A stretch of DNA of 37,888 nt, from contig NZ_FRCL01000015.1 of assembly GCF_900142885.1 (NCBI RefSeq), positions 1 through 37,888 on the forward strand, written 5' to 3'. This document shows, piece after piece, positions 15,385 through 22,625 of this stretch. A program made the position numbers and the translations under genes. This DNA is from Flavobacterium xinjiangense. Its GTDB lineage: Bacteria > Bacteroidota > Bacteroidia > Flavobacteriales > Flavobacteriaceae. The notes under the pieces are model-generated. The model made no database searches. It worked only from the letters and a program-made list of their open reading frames with translations, and was not told the DNA's origin. Every line of letters begins with the position of its first letter. The first letter of the stretch is position 1.

Positions 15385-15474
15385 TTGAATTAAAGTTTAA
15401 ATCCAATATATTTACTTTATGAATAACAAAATAAAGTTTGTTTGGAGGTTTTTAGAGGAACTAATGTTGGTGGC
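15385..15474 (+). repeat. Junction J14: promoter right half, unit start GTTGGTGGC
   Basis: Contains AAAGTTTAAATCC, TATATTTAC (15407-15415), AAAGTTTGTTTGGAGGTTTT and AGAGGAACTAAT before GTTGGTGGC (15466-15474). That start is the perfect complement of GCCACCAAC at 17325-17333. No left half with the GGTTTCGTTG hairpin is present here. Confidence 0.6.
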
Positions 15475-15558
15475 TATGTTGATGAACTGTCGTTATTATA
15501 ATATAGACTTCAAACGGGAAAATTTTAAAAGCCAATAGATAACCGAATAAAATAAAAA

Positions 15559-15622
15559 GGTAAAATTACCTCTATATTTAATTTTAATTAAAAAATATTA
15601 CTATATTTGCGGTAAATTTACC
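15559..15622 (+). promoter_or_regulatory. Promoter flanked by two palindromic operators
   Basis: GGTAAAATTACC (15559-15570) and GGTAAATTTACC (15611-15622) are near-identical palindromes 52 bases apart. Between them lies the -7 box TATATTTG (15602-15609). The second palindrome sits at the expected transcription start, 10 bases before the ATG at 15633. The arrangement fits repression by the XRE-type helix-turn-helix protein encoded immediately downstream. Confidence 0.75.
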
Positions 15623-15632
15623 TTTAATTAAA

Positions 15633-16808
15633 ATGATAGACGATATTTTAAATAAAAGCTTCCACTATAAAGGACCTTCTTTTGAAGATTTATTCAAAGA
15701 TAAGTTAGAGAATTCTGGGTTGACCAAAACTCAATTTGAAAAATTGTCGGGAATGGAAAGAAGAAGCCTAGATGCTATTCTTGACAAAACTTCCAAACAA
15801 ACGGATATTATTAAACTACTAAAACTCGCTGAGTTTTTAGAAATAGATTTTAATGAGTTATTAATTATCCATTTCAATGATAGACCGATAGAAGAGATTA
15901 CGGAACTCCAATCTTCAATGGATATTACGTTCGTCAATAAATTCTTTGATCTTAAAACTCTAATAAGTTTAGGGTTTATTAATAAAAATGATTCGTTAGA
16001 AGTTTTAAAAGAAAGAATTTGTAAATTCTTTGATATAGATTCCATTTATGATTACGACAGAGAATTAAACGAAGCATTTTATAGCAGAACCAAAAAATCA
16101 TTTAGCGATAAAATGAAAGATTTTTGGATTAAATCAAGTTATAAATATTTTGAGTTAATAGACAACCCGAATGATTATAACAGACAAAGTCTTATTGAAT
16201 TAATTCCAAAAATAAAACCATATACTCAAAATGTAGAGGCTGGATTACTTACAGTTTTTCAAGCCTTATATAATATTGGAGTTACGGTAGTTTTTCAACC
16301 TTCTTTACCAAAAACACAAATACGAGGGGCAACTTTTTTAATAAAAAACAAACCCTGTATTGTTATTACAGACTTCAACAAAAATTATGCAACTATTTGG
16401 TTTGCCTTGATTCACGAATTACATCACGTTTTATTCGACTTAGAAACAATTGAAAAAACAAATTATCATTTATCAGGTGAACCTGATTTATTTTTAATTC
16501 AAGAAGATAAAGCGAATGAATTTGCTTCCGAGTATTTATTGTCATCTGAGAAAATGAGATACATTGAGAAGATGATACACAATAAGTTTATGGTAGAAAA
16601 GTTTGCAAAAGAGTGCCAAATCCATCCTTGTATAATTTATTCACAATACCAATGGCGACAATCACAAATAGGTAATGACTATTGGAGTGCCTTCAGAGAA
16701 CACTTCCCAAATATAAAAGGATTAACAAAAAAATTGAATGTTTCTAATTGGGATATCGAATCCATAAAAGGAATAGCATTGAAAATTAAAGAATTATTAA
16801 CGGTATAA
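15633..16808 (+). CDS. XRE-ImmA/IrrE-type metalloprotease regulator
   Basis: 391 residues. Residues ~20-80 are an XRE-like helix-turn-helix (ENSGLTKTQFEKLSGMERR). Residues ~200-310 are an ImmA/IrrE peptidase domain with the zinc site HELHH (261-265) and a downstream acidic ligand in EDKANEFASEYLL (E~296). Such proteins cleave a cognate repressor or antitoxin-like partner, often inducing mobile elements or defence genes. The gene is preceded by two palindromic operators and followed after 10 bases by a 163-residue gene within the same unit, so the pair likely acts together. It is larger than the usual ImmA (~130-250 residues) because of the fused DNA-binding domain and a linker of ~100 residues. 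Confidence 0.88.
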   Translation: MIDDILNKSFHYKGPSFEDLFKDKLENSGLTKTQFEKLSGMERRSLDAILDKTSKQTDIIKLLKLAEFLEIDFNELLIIHFNDRPIEEITELQSSMDITFVNKFFDLKTLISLGFINKNDSLEVLKERICKFFDIDSIYDYDRELNEAFYSRTKKSFSDKMKDFWIKSSYKYFELIDNPNDYNRQSLIELIPKIKPYTQNVEAGLLTVFQALYNIGVTVVFQPSLPKTQIRGATFLIKNKPCIVITDFNKNYATIWFALIHELHHVLFDLETIEKTNYHLSGEPDLFLIQEDKANEFASEYLLSSEKMRYIEKMIHNKFMVEKFAKECQIHPCIIYSQYQWRQSQIGNDYWSAFREHFPNIKGLTKKLNVSNWDIESIKGIALKIKELLTV

Positions 16809-16818
16809 AATAATAATA

Positions 16819-17310
16819 ATGAGCGATAAAAAAATAGATAAAAACAAGATTGAACGAAAACTTTCCAAAGAAGATTTGGAGAGATTAGATATTTTGCAAA
16901 AATCTGAAGAAATAAAAGGAGAACAACTCTCGATTAACCTTGATTCAGAGATTATAATTGAAAATTATGCAGAGCAACTTCTTGGGCAAAGCATAGATGA
17001 CCCAGTACAAAAATTCCAGCTATACTACCATGGACTTTCAAAGCTTCTTAAAGACAACCTACCAAAAGGTAAAGAATCCGAAGATATTAGAAGAATAGTA
17101 TATGACGAAAAAAACATTCTTATTAACAGAGGTGCTAAGAAAGACGAAAAGGGAATTAGAGGAAGTGACGGTAGAATGGCTTATTTACAAGACTTGGAAG
17201 AAGCCATAAAAATTGTTGCAGAATGGACAAGTAGAAAAGGAACATCTGCTGAGCTTTTTATTTCATTTTGGGACAAAAACGAAGAACTTGGATACGGACA
17301 TCAAGACTAG
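16819..17310 (+). CDS. uncharacterised partner of the XRE-ImmA protein
   Basis: 163 residues, highly charged and predicted helical: SKEDLERLDILQKSEEIKGE at the start and LEEAIKIVAEWTSRKG near the end. No membrane segment and no recognised domain. It lies 10 bases after the XRE-ImmA gene in the same bounded unit, so it is either the second half of a two-gene toxin-antitoxin-like module or the protease's substrate. Nothing in the sequence decides between these. Confidence 0.55.
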   Translation: MSDKKIDKNKIERKLSKEDLERLDILQKSEEIKGEQLSINLDSEIIIENYAEQLLGQSIDDPVQKFQLYYHGLSKLLKDNLPKGKESEDIRRIVYDEKNILINRGAKKDEKGIRGSDGRMAYLQDLEEAIKIVAEWTSRKGTSAELFISFWDKNEELGYGHQD

Positions 17311-17324
17311 ATAAAAAATACACA

Positions 17325-17501
17325 GCCACCAACGGTAAAGGGTTTCGTTGCATGCGCAGCACGAACAATGAAACACCGGTTGAACGGAACCGGAGGTAGT
17401 TTTAAAAAAGAAATAATTTTTAGTTTAAATCATAAATATTTACATTCTAATTATCGAATAAAGTACGATTAAAGGTTTTTGGACGAACTGACGTTGTAGG
17501 C
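17325..17501 (+). repeat. Junction J15: complete junction, unit end GCCACCAAC, unit start GTTGTAGGC
   Basis: The best preserved copy. GCCACCAAC (17325-17333), then hairpin GGGTTTCGTTG / CAATGAAACAC, then CCGGTT-GAACGG-AACCGG with perfect 6 bp arms. The right half has AATATTTAC (17435-17443) and GGACGAACTGAC before GTTGTAGGC (17493-17501). Distance from AAC to GTT is about 160 bases. Confidence 0.65.
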
Positions 17502-17552
17502 AATGCTACCGCAGAATCAAGAATTTAACACATTTTTTTACATTAAACTAAA

Positions 17553-18451
17553 ATGAACATAAACTTTTCTTCTAACTTATTTCTTTGGTTATTATTAATA
17601 ACTTTACCAGAAATTGTATTTTGTCAATCGGCCGACTTTATCATTCAAGATGTAAAATTTGAAAGTCAGGGCGTCACTCTTGCAGGCTCAATTTTAACGC
17701 CTAAAAAAACAGTTGCAGCAGTTGTAATTGTTCACGGGTCTGATCCTGTAAAAAGAGAAATGGACTTCGCAATACGTCTTGCCAAAGAAGGTATTGCTGT
17801 ATTGACATATGATAAACGAGGAGTTGGGGAATCGGGCGGTGTATATGCAGGGCCATCTGTTGGTACTAATAATATTGACACTACTAATCTTAATTTATTA
17901 TCTCACGATGCAAGTTCAGCAGTAAACACTTTTCGAACCTATTTGAAAGATAAAAAAATACCAATTGGATTAGTTGGCTTCAGTCAAGCAGGATGGATAA
18001 TCCCAATTGCTGCAAGCAAAAATCCACAAATAGAATTTATGGTTTTATTTAGTTGCCCTACAATTACAACTCTAGAACAACTTCGATTTCAGTTTTATAC
18101 TAATGGGAACAATAATTTTGGGAAAATCATACAGAATCAGATGTTCGTGAACATACTAAAAATGACCCAGACAGGTATCAATTCGTGGCGACTGACCCAA
18201 AAATTTCTCTGAATACTCTTTCAATTCCAGGACTTTGGCTTTTTGGTGAGAAAGATATACAGATTCCAGTAAAGTTGTGTATGGAGCAATTAAATACATT
18301 GAAAGCTCAAGGTAAACCTTTCGAATATACTTTGTTTTCTAAATTAGGACACAATACTGCTTTTGACAATGATAGAGTACCTGTTGATATTTCAATTCAA
18401 TGGATAAAACAGAAAGCTTTGAATATTAAGAAGTTTAAATCATCCAAATAA
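17553..18451 (+). pseudogene. alpha/beta hydrolase, frameshifted second copy
   Basis: Read with one base restored near 18113-18117 the gene would encode 299 residues: a signal peptide (residues 1-24, ending IVFCQS), the oxyanion-region HGSDP (~65), the nucleophile elbow GFSQAG (~142) and the C-terminal segments LFGEKDIQIP and LGHNTA. Compared with the copy at 1-480, the run after AACAAT has lost one A, which splits the frame into 17553-18212 and 18185-18451. The catalytic histidine is therefore lost from the translated product. It lies alone between GTTGTAGGC and CCTACAAC. Confidence 0.8.
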
Positions 18452-18458
18452 AGCACTT

Positions 18459-18612
18459 CCTACAACAGCTAAGGCTTCGTTGGGCTTGAAAAGCCAACAA
18501 TGAAGCCTGCGTTGAATGGAAACTAGAGGCAGTTTAAATCCTGTATATTTACTTCCTAATTAATAAAATAAAGGTCGTTTTAAGATTTTTGGACAAATTG
18601 ACGTTGTAGGTA
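18459..18612 (+). repeat. Junction J16: unit end CCTACAAC, covaried hairpin, unit start GTTGTAGGTA
   Basis: CCTACAAC-AGC (18459-18469), then hairpin GGCTTCGTTGGGCTT / AAAGCCAACAATGAAGCC. Both arms have changed together relative to J15 (GGTTTC/GAAACC to GGCTTC/GAAGCC, and the inner arm to TTGGGCTT/AAAGCCAA). The right half has TATATTTAC (18544-18552) and GGACAAATTGAC before GTTGTAGGTA (18603-18612). Confidence 0.65.
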
Positions 18613-18672
18613 ACTCGGTTACAAAATTGCACTTAAAAAGTATATTTTTTTGAAAGATTTTAATTAGTAAAA

Positions 18673-20274
18673 TTATTCCTTTTTGAGATCTCTTATTTTT
18701 CTGTATCTATTGTAAGCCGAACAAATAATTAAAACAATTACAAAATAAACGAGATAAGATCGCGGTTCTCCTATGCCTCCAACTGTTGTAAACATTCGAT
18801 TCCATCTAATTTTATTAATTCCTTTGCCATCAGTATTCCAACTTAACCAAATAAAAATTGGCTTGCCAACCACATGGTCAAAAGGAACAAATCCCCAAAA
18901 TCTGGCGTCAATTGAATTATCTCTATTGTCGCCCATCATCCAGTAATAATCTTGTTTAAAGGTATAGGTTGTAGTAAGATTACCATCAATAAAAATTTGG
19001 TTTCCTTTAACCAATAGCTTATGACCTTCATATTCCACAATTAATCGTTTATAAAGCGGCAGAACATCTACATTGATAGCAATTGTCTTACCTTTTTCAG
19101 GTATGTAAATTGGTCCAAAAAAATCGACATTCCAATTATAATTCGCATCATGCGGGAATATTTTAGAATCTCTGTATTCTTTATTATTTTTTCTCAATTC
19201 AAGACTTTCTATATAAGGATTGTTTCTCGCACTAATAACAGCTTCTTCTGTTGCCTGAACAAAATATTCGCCAGATTTAGCATCGTAAGCTATTCCATCG
19301 GTTATATCATATAGTTTTAGAATATTAGATACTTCCTCATAGGAGGAAAATTGAGTTCTAAATTTAATAGTATATGAAAACTGCAATTTTGTTCTATCAG
19401 GTAGTTTAGTTTGTTTTCCATCAATAAATACGCAACCATTTCTAACTTCTAAACTATCTCCAGGGACTCCAACACAACGTTTTACCAAGTTTGTTTTTTT
19501 GTCGATAGGTTTGTAATAATTTCTATCAGGTGAAAAATTATCCATATCCAAAAGAGTATCGGCTGGTTGGTTAAAAACTACAATATCGTTACGTTCTATT
19601 TGTTGAAAACCAGGCAATCTTAAATACGGTAATTGAAATATGTTTAAGATTGAAGTTTCTTTTTTTGAAATATCATCACTGAACATGTAGGATTTCTTTT
19701 TTACGAAAGGAATTGTATCATGTACCATTGGCAAAGCAACTGTTGTAATTGGTACTCTTGCTCCATAATGCAACTTACTTACAAATAAAAAATCTCCAAC
19801 TAATAATGATTTCTCCATGGACGAAGATGGAATTGTGAAAGGCTGAATAACATATGTATGAACAATAGTAGCAACAATAACAGCAAACAATAGTGAATTT
19901 ACAGTTTCTCCTAATCCTGCTTTTGGACTTAAATTTCTATCCTTTACGTATTCTAATTTATCAGAATTATAATTCAAATAGGCAATATAAAAGCCTAAAG
20001 ATAGGACTACTAACAAAGTGTCCTTTGTACTGTTTTTACCAAAACTACGAATGGTTTCAACCCAAACAACAGGAAACATTATTAAATTTATTATAGGAAT
20101 AAAAAATAAAAACACCCACCATTTAGGTCTATTAATTATTTGCATTAATATAATGGCATTGTAAATTGGTATTAATGCTTCCCAAGATTTTCTACCTGCT
20201 TTTACATACAATTTAAAAGTGGCTAAAAAATGAACAAAGTGGATAATGAGGAATAATAAGAAAAATCTAGTCAT
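18673..20274 (-). CDS. lepB: signal peptidase I, Bacteroidota type
   Basis: 533 residues. Residues ~1-100 form an N-terminal block of three to four membrane segments of the DUF5684 type (AGRKSWEALIPIYNAIILMQ). Then a transmembrane anchor (~126-145) and the S26 peptidase domain: nucleophile serine ~152 in IPSSSMEKSLL, general-base lysine in LVKRCVGVPGD, and box E GDNRDNSIDARFWGFV. It removes signal peptides from exported proteins at the periplasmic face of the inner membrane. The long insert between the boxes is normal for this phylum. It is transcribed against the direction of the array and shares its unit with an AraC-type gene. A second housekeeping copy elsewhere is likely but not visible. 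Confidence 0.93.
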   Translation of the reverse strand: MTRFFLLFLIIHFVHFLATFKLYVKAGRKSWEALIPIYNAIILMQIINRPKWWVFLFFIPIINLIMFPVVWVETIRSFGKNSTKDTLLVVLSLGFYIAYLNYNSDKLEYVKDRNLSPKAGLGETVNSLLFAVIVATIVHTYVIQPFTIPSSSMEKSLLVGDFLFVSKLHYGARVPITTVALPMVHDTIPFVKKKSYMFSDDISKKETSILNIFQLPYLRLPGFQQIERNDIVVFNQPADTLLDMDNFSPDRNYYKPIDKKTNLVKRCVGVPGDSLEVRNGCVFIDGKQTKLPDRTKLQFSYTIKFRTQFSSYEEVSNILKLYDITDGIAYDAKSGEYFVQATEEAVISARNNPYIESLELRKNNKEYRDSKIFPHDANYNWNVDFFGPIYIPEKGKTIAINVDVLPLYKRLIVEYEGHKLLVKGNQIFIDGNLTTTYTFKQDYYWMMGDNRDNSIDARFWGFVPFDHVVGKPIFIWLSWNTDGKGINKIRWNRMFTTVGGIGEPRSYLVYFVIVLIICSAYNRYRKIRDLKKE

Positions 20275-20355
20275 TTGAATAATTTAAAGAATTTATGCAA
20301 AACTCGTTTAAATTATTACAAACAGATACTAAATTCATGATTCTGGCAAACAAAA

Positions 20356-21435
20356 TTATAAATCTAATTCTGATTTTTTTATAAATGATTCTCGATAATC
20401 AATTGCCGTAGTATTTGTAAGTTTTTTAAATGTATCATTAAAAGAAGAAATGCTATTAAAACCACTTTCAAATGCAATTGCAGCAATTTTATAATTATAA
20501 AAATCGGGGGTTTTTAATTTTTTTTTCGCTTCTTCAACACGATATTTAGCAATATATTGGGAATAGTTTGTGTTTTCAATTTGGTTGATAATTTGAGATA
20601 GTTGCTTAGAAGAAATGTTCATTCTTTCTGCTAATTTTACTAAAGTCAACTCTGGATCTAAAAACAATTTGTCATTTTCCATAAATTGATTAAGCTGTTT
20701 ATAATACTCACTTGCTTTTGTATTATCTAATGTTGAATTAGTATATTTCTTCTTTTCATCTTCAAATATCCACAAATTTTGACATCCCAAAATTGCTAAA
20801 GAAATAATTATAAATGAAAACAAGAAAGCACTACTAGGATAAAAAGAAACAACATCAAAGAATACTAATATTGCATGAATAAAAATTAAAGTTGTAGCTA
20901 CTATAAATGCAATTAACCAATTTTTAATTTTCACATTCTTTTGTGAAACATCATGAAAGTTTGGGTGTTTTACTAACCAATAAAAACTATAACAACAGTA
21001 AATTAAACCGTGTATGAATAAGAACAAATGAAAATTTCCTAAGTTCGTAATTCCATTATTTGGGACAAACACTGTTAAAATCATTACCAAAAAAAATAGT
21101 GCATAATGCCGATAACAATCTATCCTTTTTAAGGAAGCATTATTATTATTATTATATAAAAGATTTACATAAAACCATAAACAGGGACCTATTAATAAAA
21201 ATAAGCCTAAAAATAAGGTGAGAATAGAATCGCTAATTGCATAATAATTGTGAAATAACGCTTTTCCTGTACGCAAGCTTAATGTTAAAAGATATACAGC
21301 CAAAAATAAATTTGCTTTTGAATTTTTACTTGTTTTGGCAAGAAGTATTATTCCAAAGAAAAACCCCAAAACAACACCTATACTGCTAATTAATAATTCA
21401 AAGCGACTAAAAAATACTGGTTCAAAATTCATCAA
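20356..21435 (-). CDS. AraC-type regulator with N-terminal membrane domain
   Basis: 359 residues. Residues ~1-225 hold six to seven membrane segments, and residues ~255-355 an AraC double helix-turn-helix (LTLVKLAERMNISSKQLSQI, then IAAIAFESGFNSISSFNDTF). This architecture is common in Flavobacteriia and presumably senses a signal in or at the membrane. It lies 81 bases upstream of lepB on the same strand and may drive it; both sit in the unit 18603-21546. The ligand is unknown. Confidence 0.88.
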   Translation of the reverse strand: MMNFEPVFFSRFELLISSIGVVLGFFFGIILLAKTSKNSKANLFLAVYLLTLSLRTGKALFHNYYAISDSILTLFLGLFLLIGPCLWFYVNLLYNNNNNASLKRIDCYRHYALFFLVMILTVFVPNNGITNLGNFHLFLFIHGLIYCCYSFYWLVKHPNFHDVSQKNVKIKNWLIAFIVATTLIFIHAILVFFDVVSFYPSSAFLFSFIIISLAILGCQNLWIFEDEKKKYTNSTLDNTKASEYYKQLNQFMENDKLFLDPELTLVKLAERMNISSKQLSQIINQIENTNYSQYIAKYRVEEAKKKLKTPDFYNYKIAAIAFESGFNSISSFNDTFKKLTNTTAIDYRESFIKKSELDL

Positions 21436-21535
21436 ACAAAGAAACTAAAATCTTATGTATTTTACAATTGATTTATCCTCTATTGCTTTTACGCGAAAAA
21501 TCTCTGTATTTGATCAAAATTTGAAAATAATGAGC

Positions 21536-21606
21536 TACCTAAAAGCGAGAGTTTCGTTGCGTGCGTAGAACGAACAATGAAACCCCGGTTGAACGGAATC
21601 GCTTAT
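21536..21606 (+). repeat. Junction J17: degenerate unit end and hairpin, last junction of the array
   Basis: TACCTAAAAGC (21536-21546) is the expected TACCTACAACAGC minus two bases. It is followed by GTTTCGTTGCGTGC / GAACGAACAATGAAACCCC and CGGTTGAACGGAATCG. No right half follows; the next sequence is the 3' end of a minus-strand gene, so this is the array's edge, mirroring J1. Confidence 0.6.
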
Positions 21607-21611
21607 AAGTT

Positions 21612-21875
21612 TTATTTCTCTGATTTGATCTCTTTTATCATACGCTCGAGTTTTTCTCGCTGTTGTTTTGCTTTTTCATCATATGCCTTTTGCCTTCTTT
21701 CGAAAATGGCTTGATTCATATGGAGTTCTTTTTCTATTCGAATAAGTTCTTTTTCTAATGCCAAAGTTTCATTATGATTGTAAATCAAGAGTGCTAATAA
21801 CACTACAATACTGCAGAAATAAAAACAATATTCCAATAGTAAATATTTTAGTGTTTCAATTGTTTTTGATAACAT
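21612..21875 (-). CDS. small membrane-anchored coiled-coil protein
   Basis: 87 residues: one membrane segment at ~13-32 (EYCFYFCSIVVLLALLIY), then a continuous charged helix with heptad-like spacing (LALEKELIRIEKELHMNQ ... REKLERMIKEIKSEK). No family is recognised. Its 3' end abuts junction J17. The topology suggests a bitopic protein with a cytoplasmic coiled coil. Confidence 0.6.
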   Translation of the reverse strand: MLSKTIETLKYLLLEYCFYFCSIVVLLALLIYNHNETLALEKELIRIEKELHMNQAIFERRQKAYDEKAKQQREKLERMIKEIKSEK

Positions 21876-21992
21876 ATTGCAAGAGTTTAAAATGTTCTTT
21901 TGTGAAAATTTCCAGACTAAGATAAATGTACTACAAATTGAAAAAGAAACTGTTACATTTCAACTTATATTTAGGTTTTAACTATTTGTGAA

Positions 21993-22181
21993 GTAAGCTT
22001 TTTAGGAGATACTGTGGTAAGCAATATCTTTGAGATAAAATGGTCTCCAAAGTCAGGAGTAGTAAAAAGTTTTGCAGAGATTGATAGAGCAGAATGGTTT
22101 ATTGTTGCAGAGGAATTGTAGAAAATCAATGAGGGAATGGAAGTTCTTACTTTGCAGTTGGTAGGAAAACTTGAGTATTAA
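21993..22181 (+). pseudogene. NUDIX hydrolase C-terminal remnant
   Basis: The frame reads SNIFEIKWSPKSG, then AEIDRAEWFIVAEEL, a stop, then KINEGMEVLTLQLVGKLEY. This is the C-terminal pattern of a Bacteroidota NUDIX protein (EIEWPPKSGK ... EIDKAEWF ... KIN). The NUDIX box itself lies upstream in the normal gene and is absent here. One in-frame TAG interrupts the remnant. Confidence 0.6.
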
Positions 22182-22223
22182 ATTATGGGATAGGGGAGTC
22201 CAAACCCAATAGGAGTCAAATAC

Positions 22224-22253
22224 AAAAAAGCCCTCCAGAAAATCCAAAGGGCT
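22224..22253 (-). terminator. Rho-independent terminator of the histone H1-like gene
   Basis: On the minus strand AGCCCT (22253-22248) pairs with AGGGCT (22234-22229), extended by a mismatched inner arm TTGGATTTTCTGGA, and is followed by six U (22229-22224). It lies 18 bases beyond the stop of the gene at 22271-22447. Confidence 0.75.
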
Positions 22254-22270
22254 GAGAATTGAAAATGAAT

Positions 22271-22447
22271 TTATTTTTTTGATTCTTCTACAGAAACTTT
22301 TCTAAACTCTTTTAAAAGTTTTTCTAACTCCAAAGTTGATTTACGAGCTCTCGGTCCGGCAGCTTTGACACCTTTCTCAAGTAGTGATTCAGATTCTGTT
22401 TTAAATGTTTCGAATTCAGCGTTGATTTTTACAATTAAATCTTTCAT
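22271..22447 (-). CDS. histone H1-like DNA-binding protein
   Basis: 58 residues: MKDLIVKINAEFETFKTESE at the start, KGVKAAGPRARKSTLELEK in the middle, EFRKVSVEESKK at the end. This matches the short histone H1-like (Hc1-type) protein found once in most Flavobacteriia, usually 57-60 residues. It is basic with an AAGxRARKS segment that presumably contacts DNA, and is thought to be nucleoid-associated. It has its own promoter (TATTTTTG at 22480-22473 on the minus strand) and terminator, so it forms a single-gene unit. It looks like core chromosome rather than cargo. Confidence 0.88.
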   Translation of the reverse strand: MKDLIVKINAEFETFKTESESLLEKGVKAAGPRARKSTLELEKLLKEFRKVSVEESKK

Positions 22448-22472
22448 GATAGTGCTTTATTAAATTATGGCG

Positions 22473-22480
22473 CAAAAATA
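22473..22480 (-). promoter_or_regulatory. Promoter -7 box of the histone H1-like gene
   Basis: On the minus strand the sequence reads TATTTTTG, an exact TAnnTTTG match, 25 bases before the ATG at 22447. A -33 TTTG at the usual spacing is not obvious. Confidence 0.5.
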
Positions 22481-22625
22481 TAAGTTTGTTTAGTAGATAT
22501 AACTAATTTGCTGTTAAATTCTCATTTTTTTTAGGAGTAGCTGCGGCATGTAATTCAATGAAGACGGGAGGTGATTGGCTATAAGCTACTTAAGGATGAT
22601 TGCTTGATTTTAATTTTTTAAGCCA

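Larger units (their letters stand above)
1..21606. other. Cassette-like gene array with unit-specific terminal inverted repeats
   Basis: About 15 short, mostly unrelated gene units are separated by related junction sequences. A typical unit starts ...GAC-GTT-N5-8 and ends with the reverse complement N5-8-AAC, usually followed by AGC. Perfect 8-10 bp pairs are seen at 1399/2148, 3342/6299, 9138/10514, 10880/11615, 15466/17325 and 17493/18459, and a degenerate one at 18603/21536. In integrons, too, the GTTRRRY core site at a cassette's start is complementary to the RYYYAAC inverse core site at the same cassette's end. No integrase lies in the window, and the junctions (about 95-250 bp) contain hairpins and a promoter, so this is either a divergent integrase-less cassette cluster or a different, analogous system. 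Both outer edges have only a left half-junction (481 and 21536). Confidence 0.65.

Noticed and set aside
1..21606. Classical integron with IntI and attC sites
   Set aside because: No tyrosine recombinase is encoded in the window, and the bases after GTT (TAGCTGCC, ACCAGCA, GTAGGC) do not fit RRRY consistently. I kept the cassette idea but not the class name.
481..21606. CRISPR array
   Set aside because: The repeats are long, diverged, hundreds to thousands of bases apart and separated by genes, not short regular spacers.
22053..22247. Minus-strand 64-codon frame
   Set aside because: It covers the terminator of the histone H1-like gene and the NUDIX remnant on the other strand.
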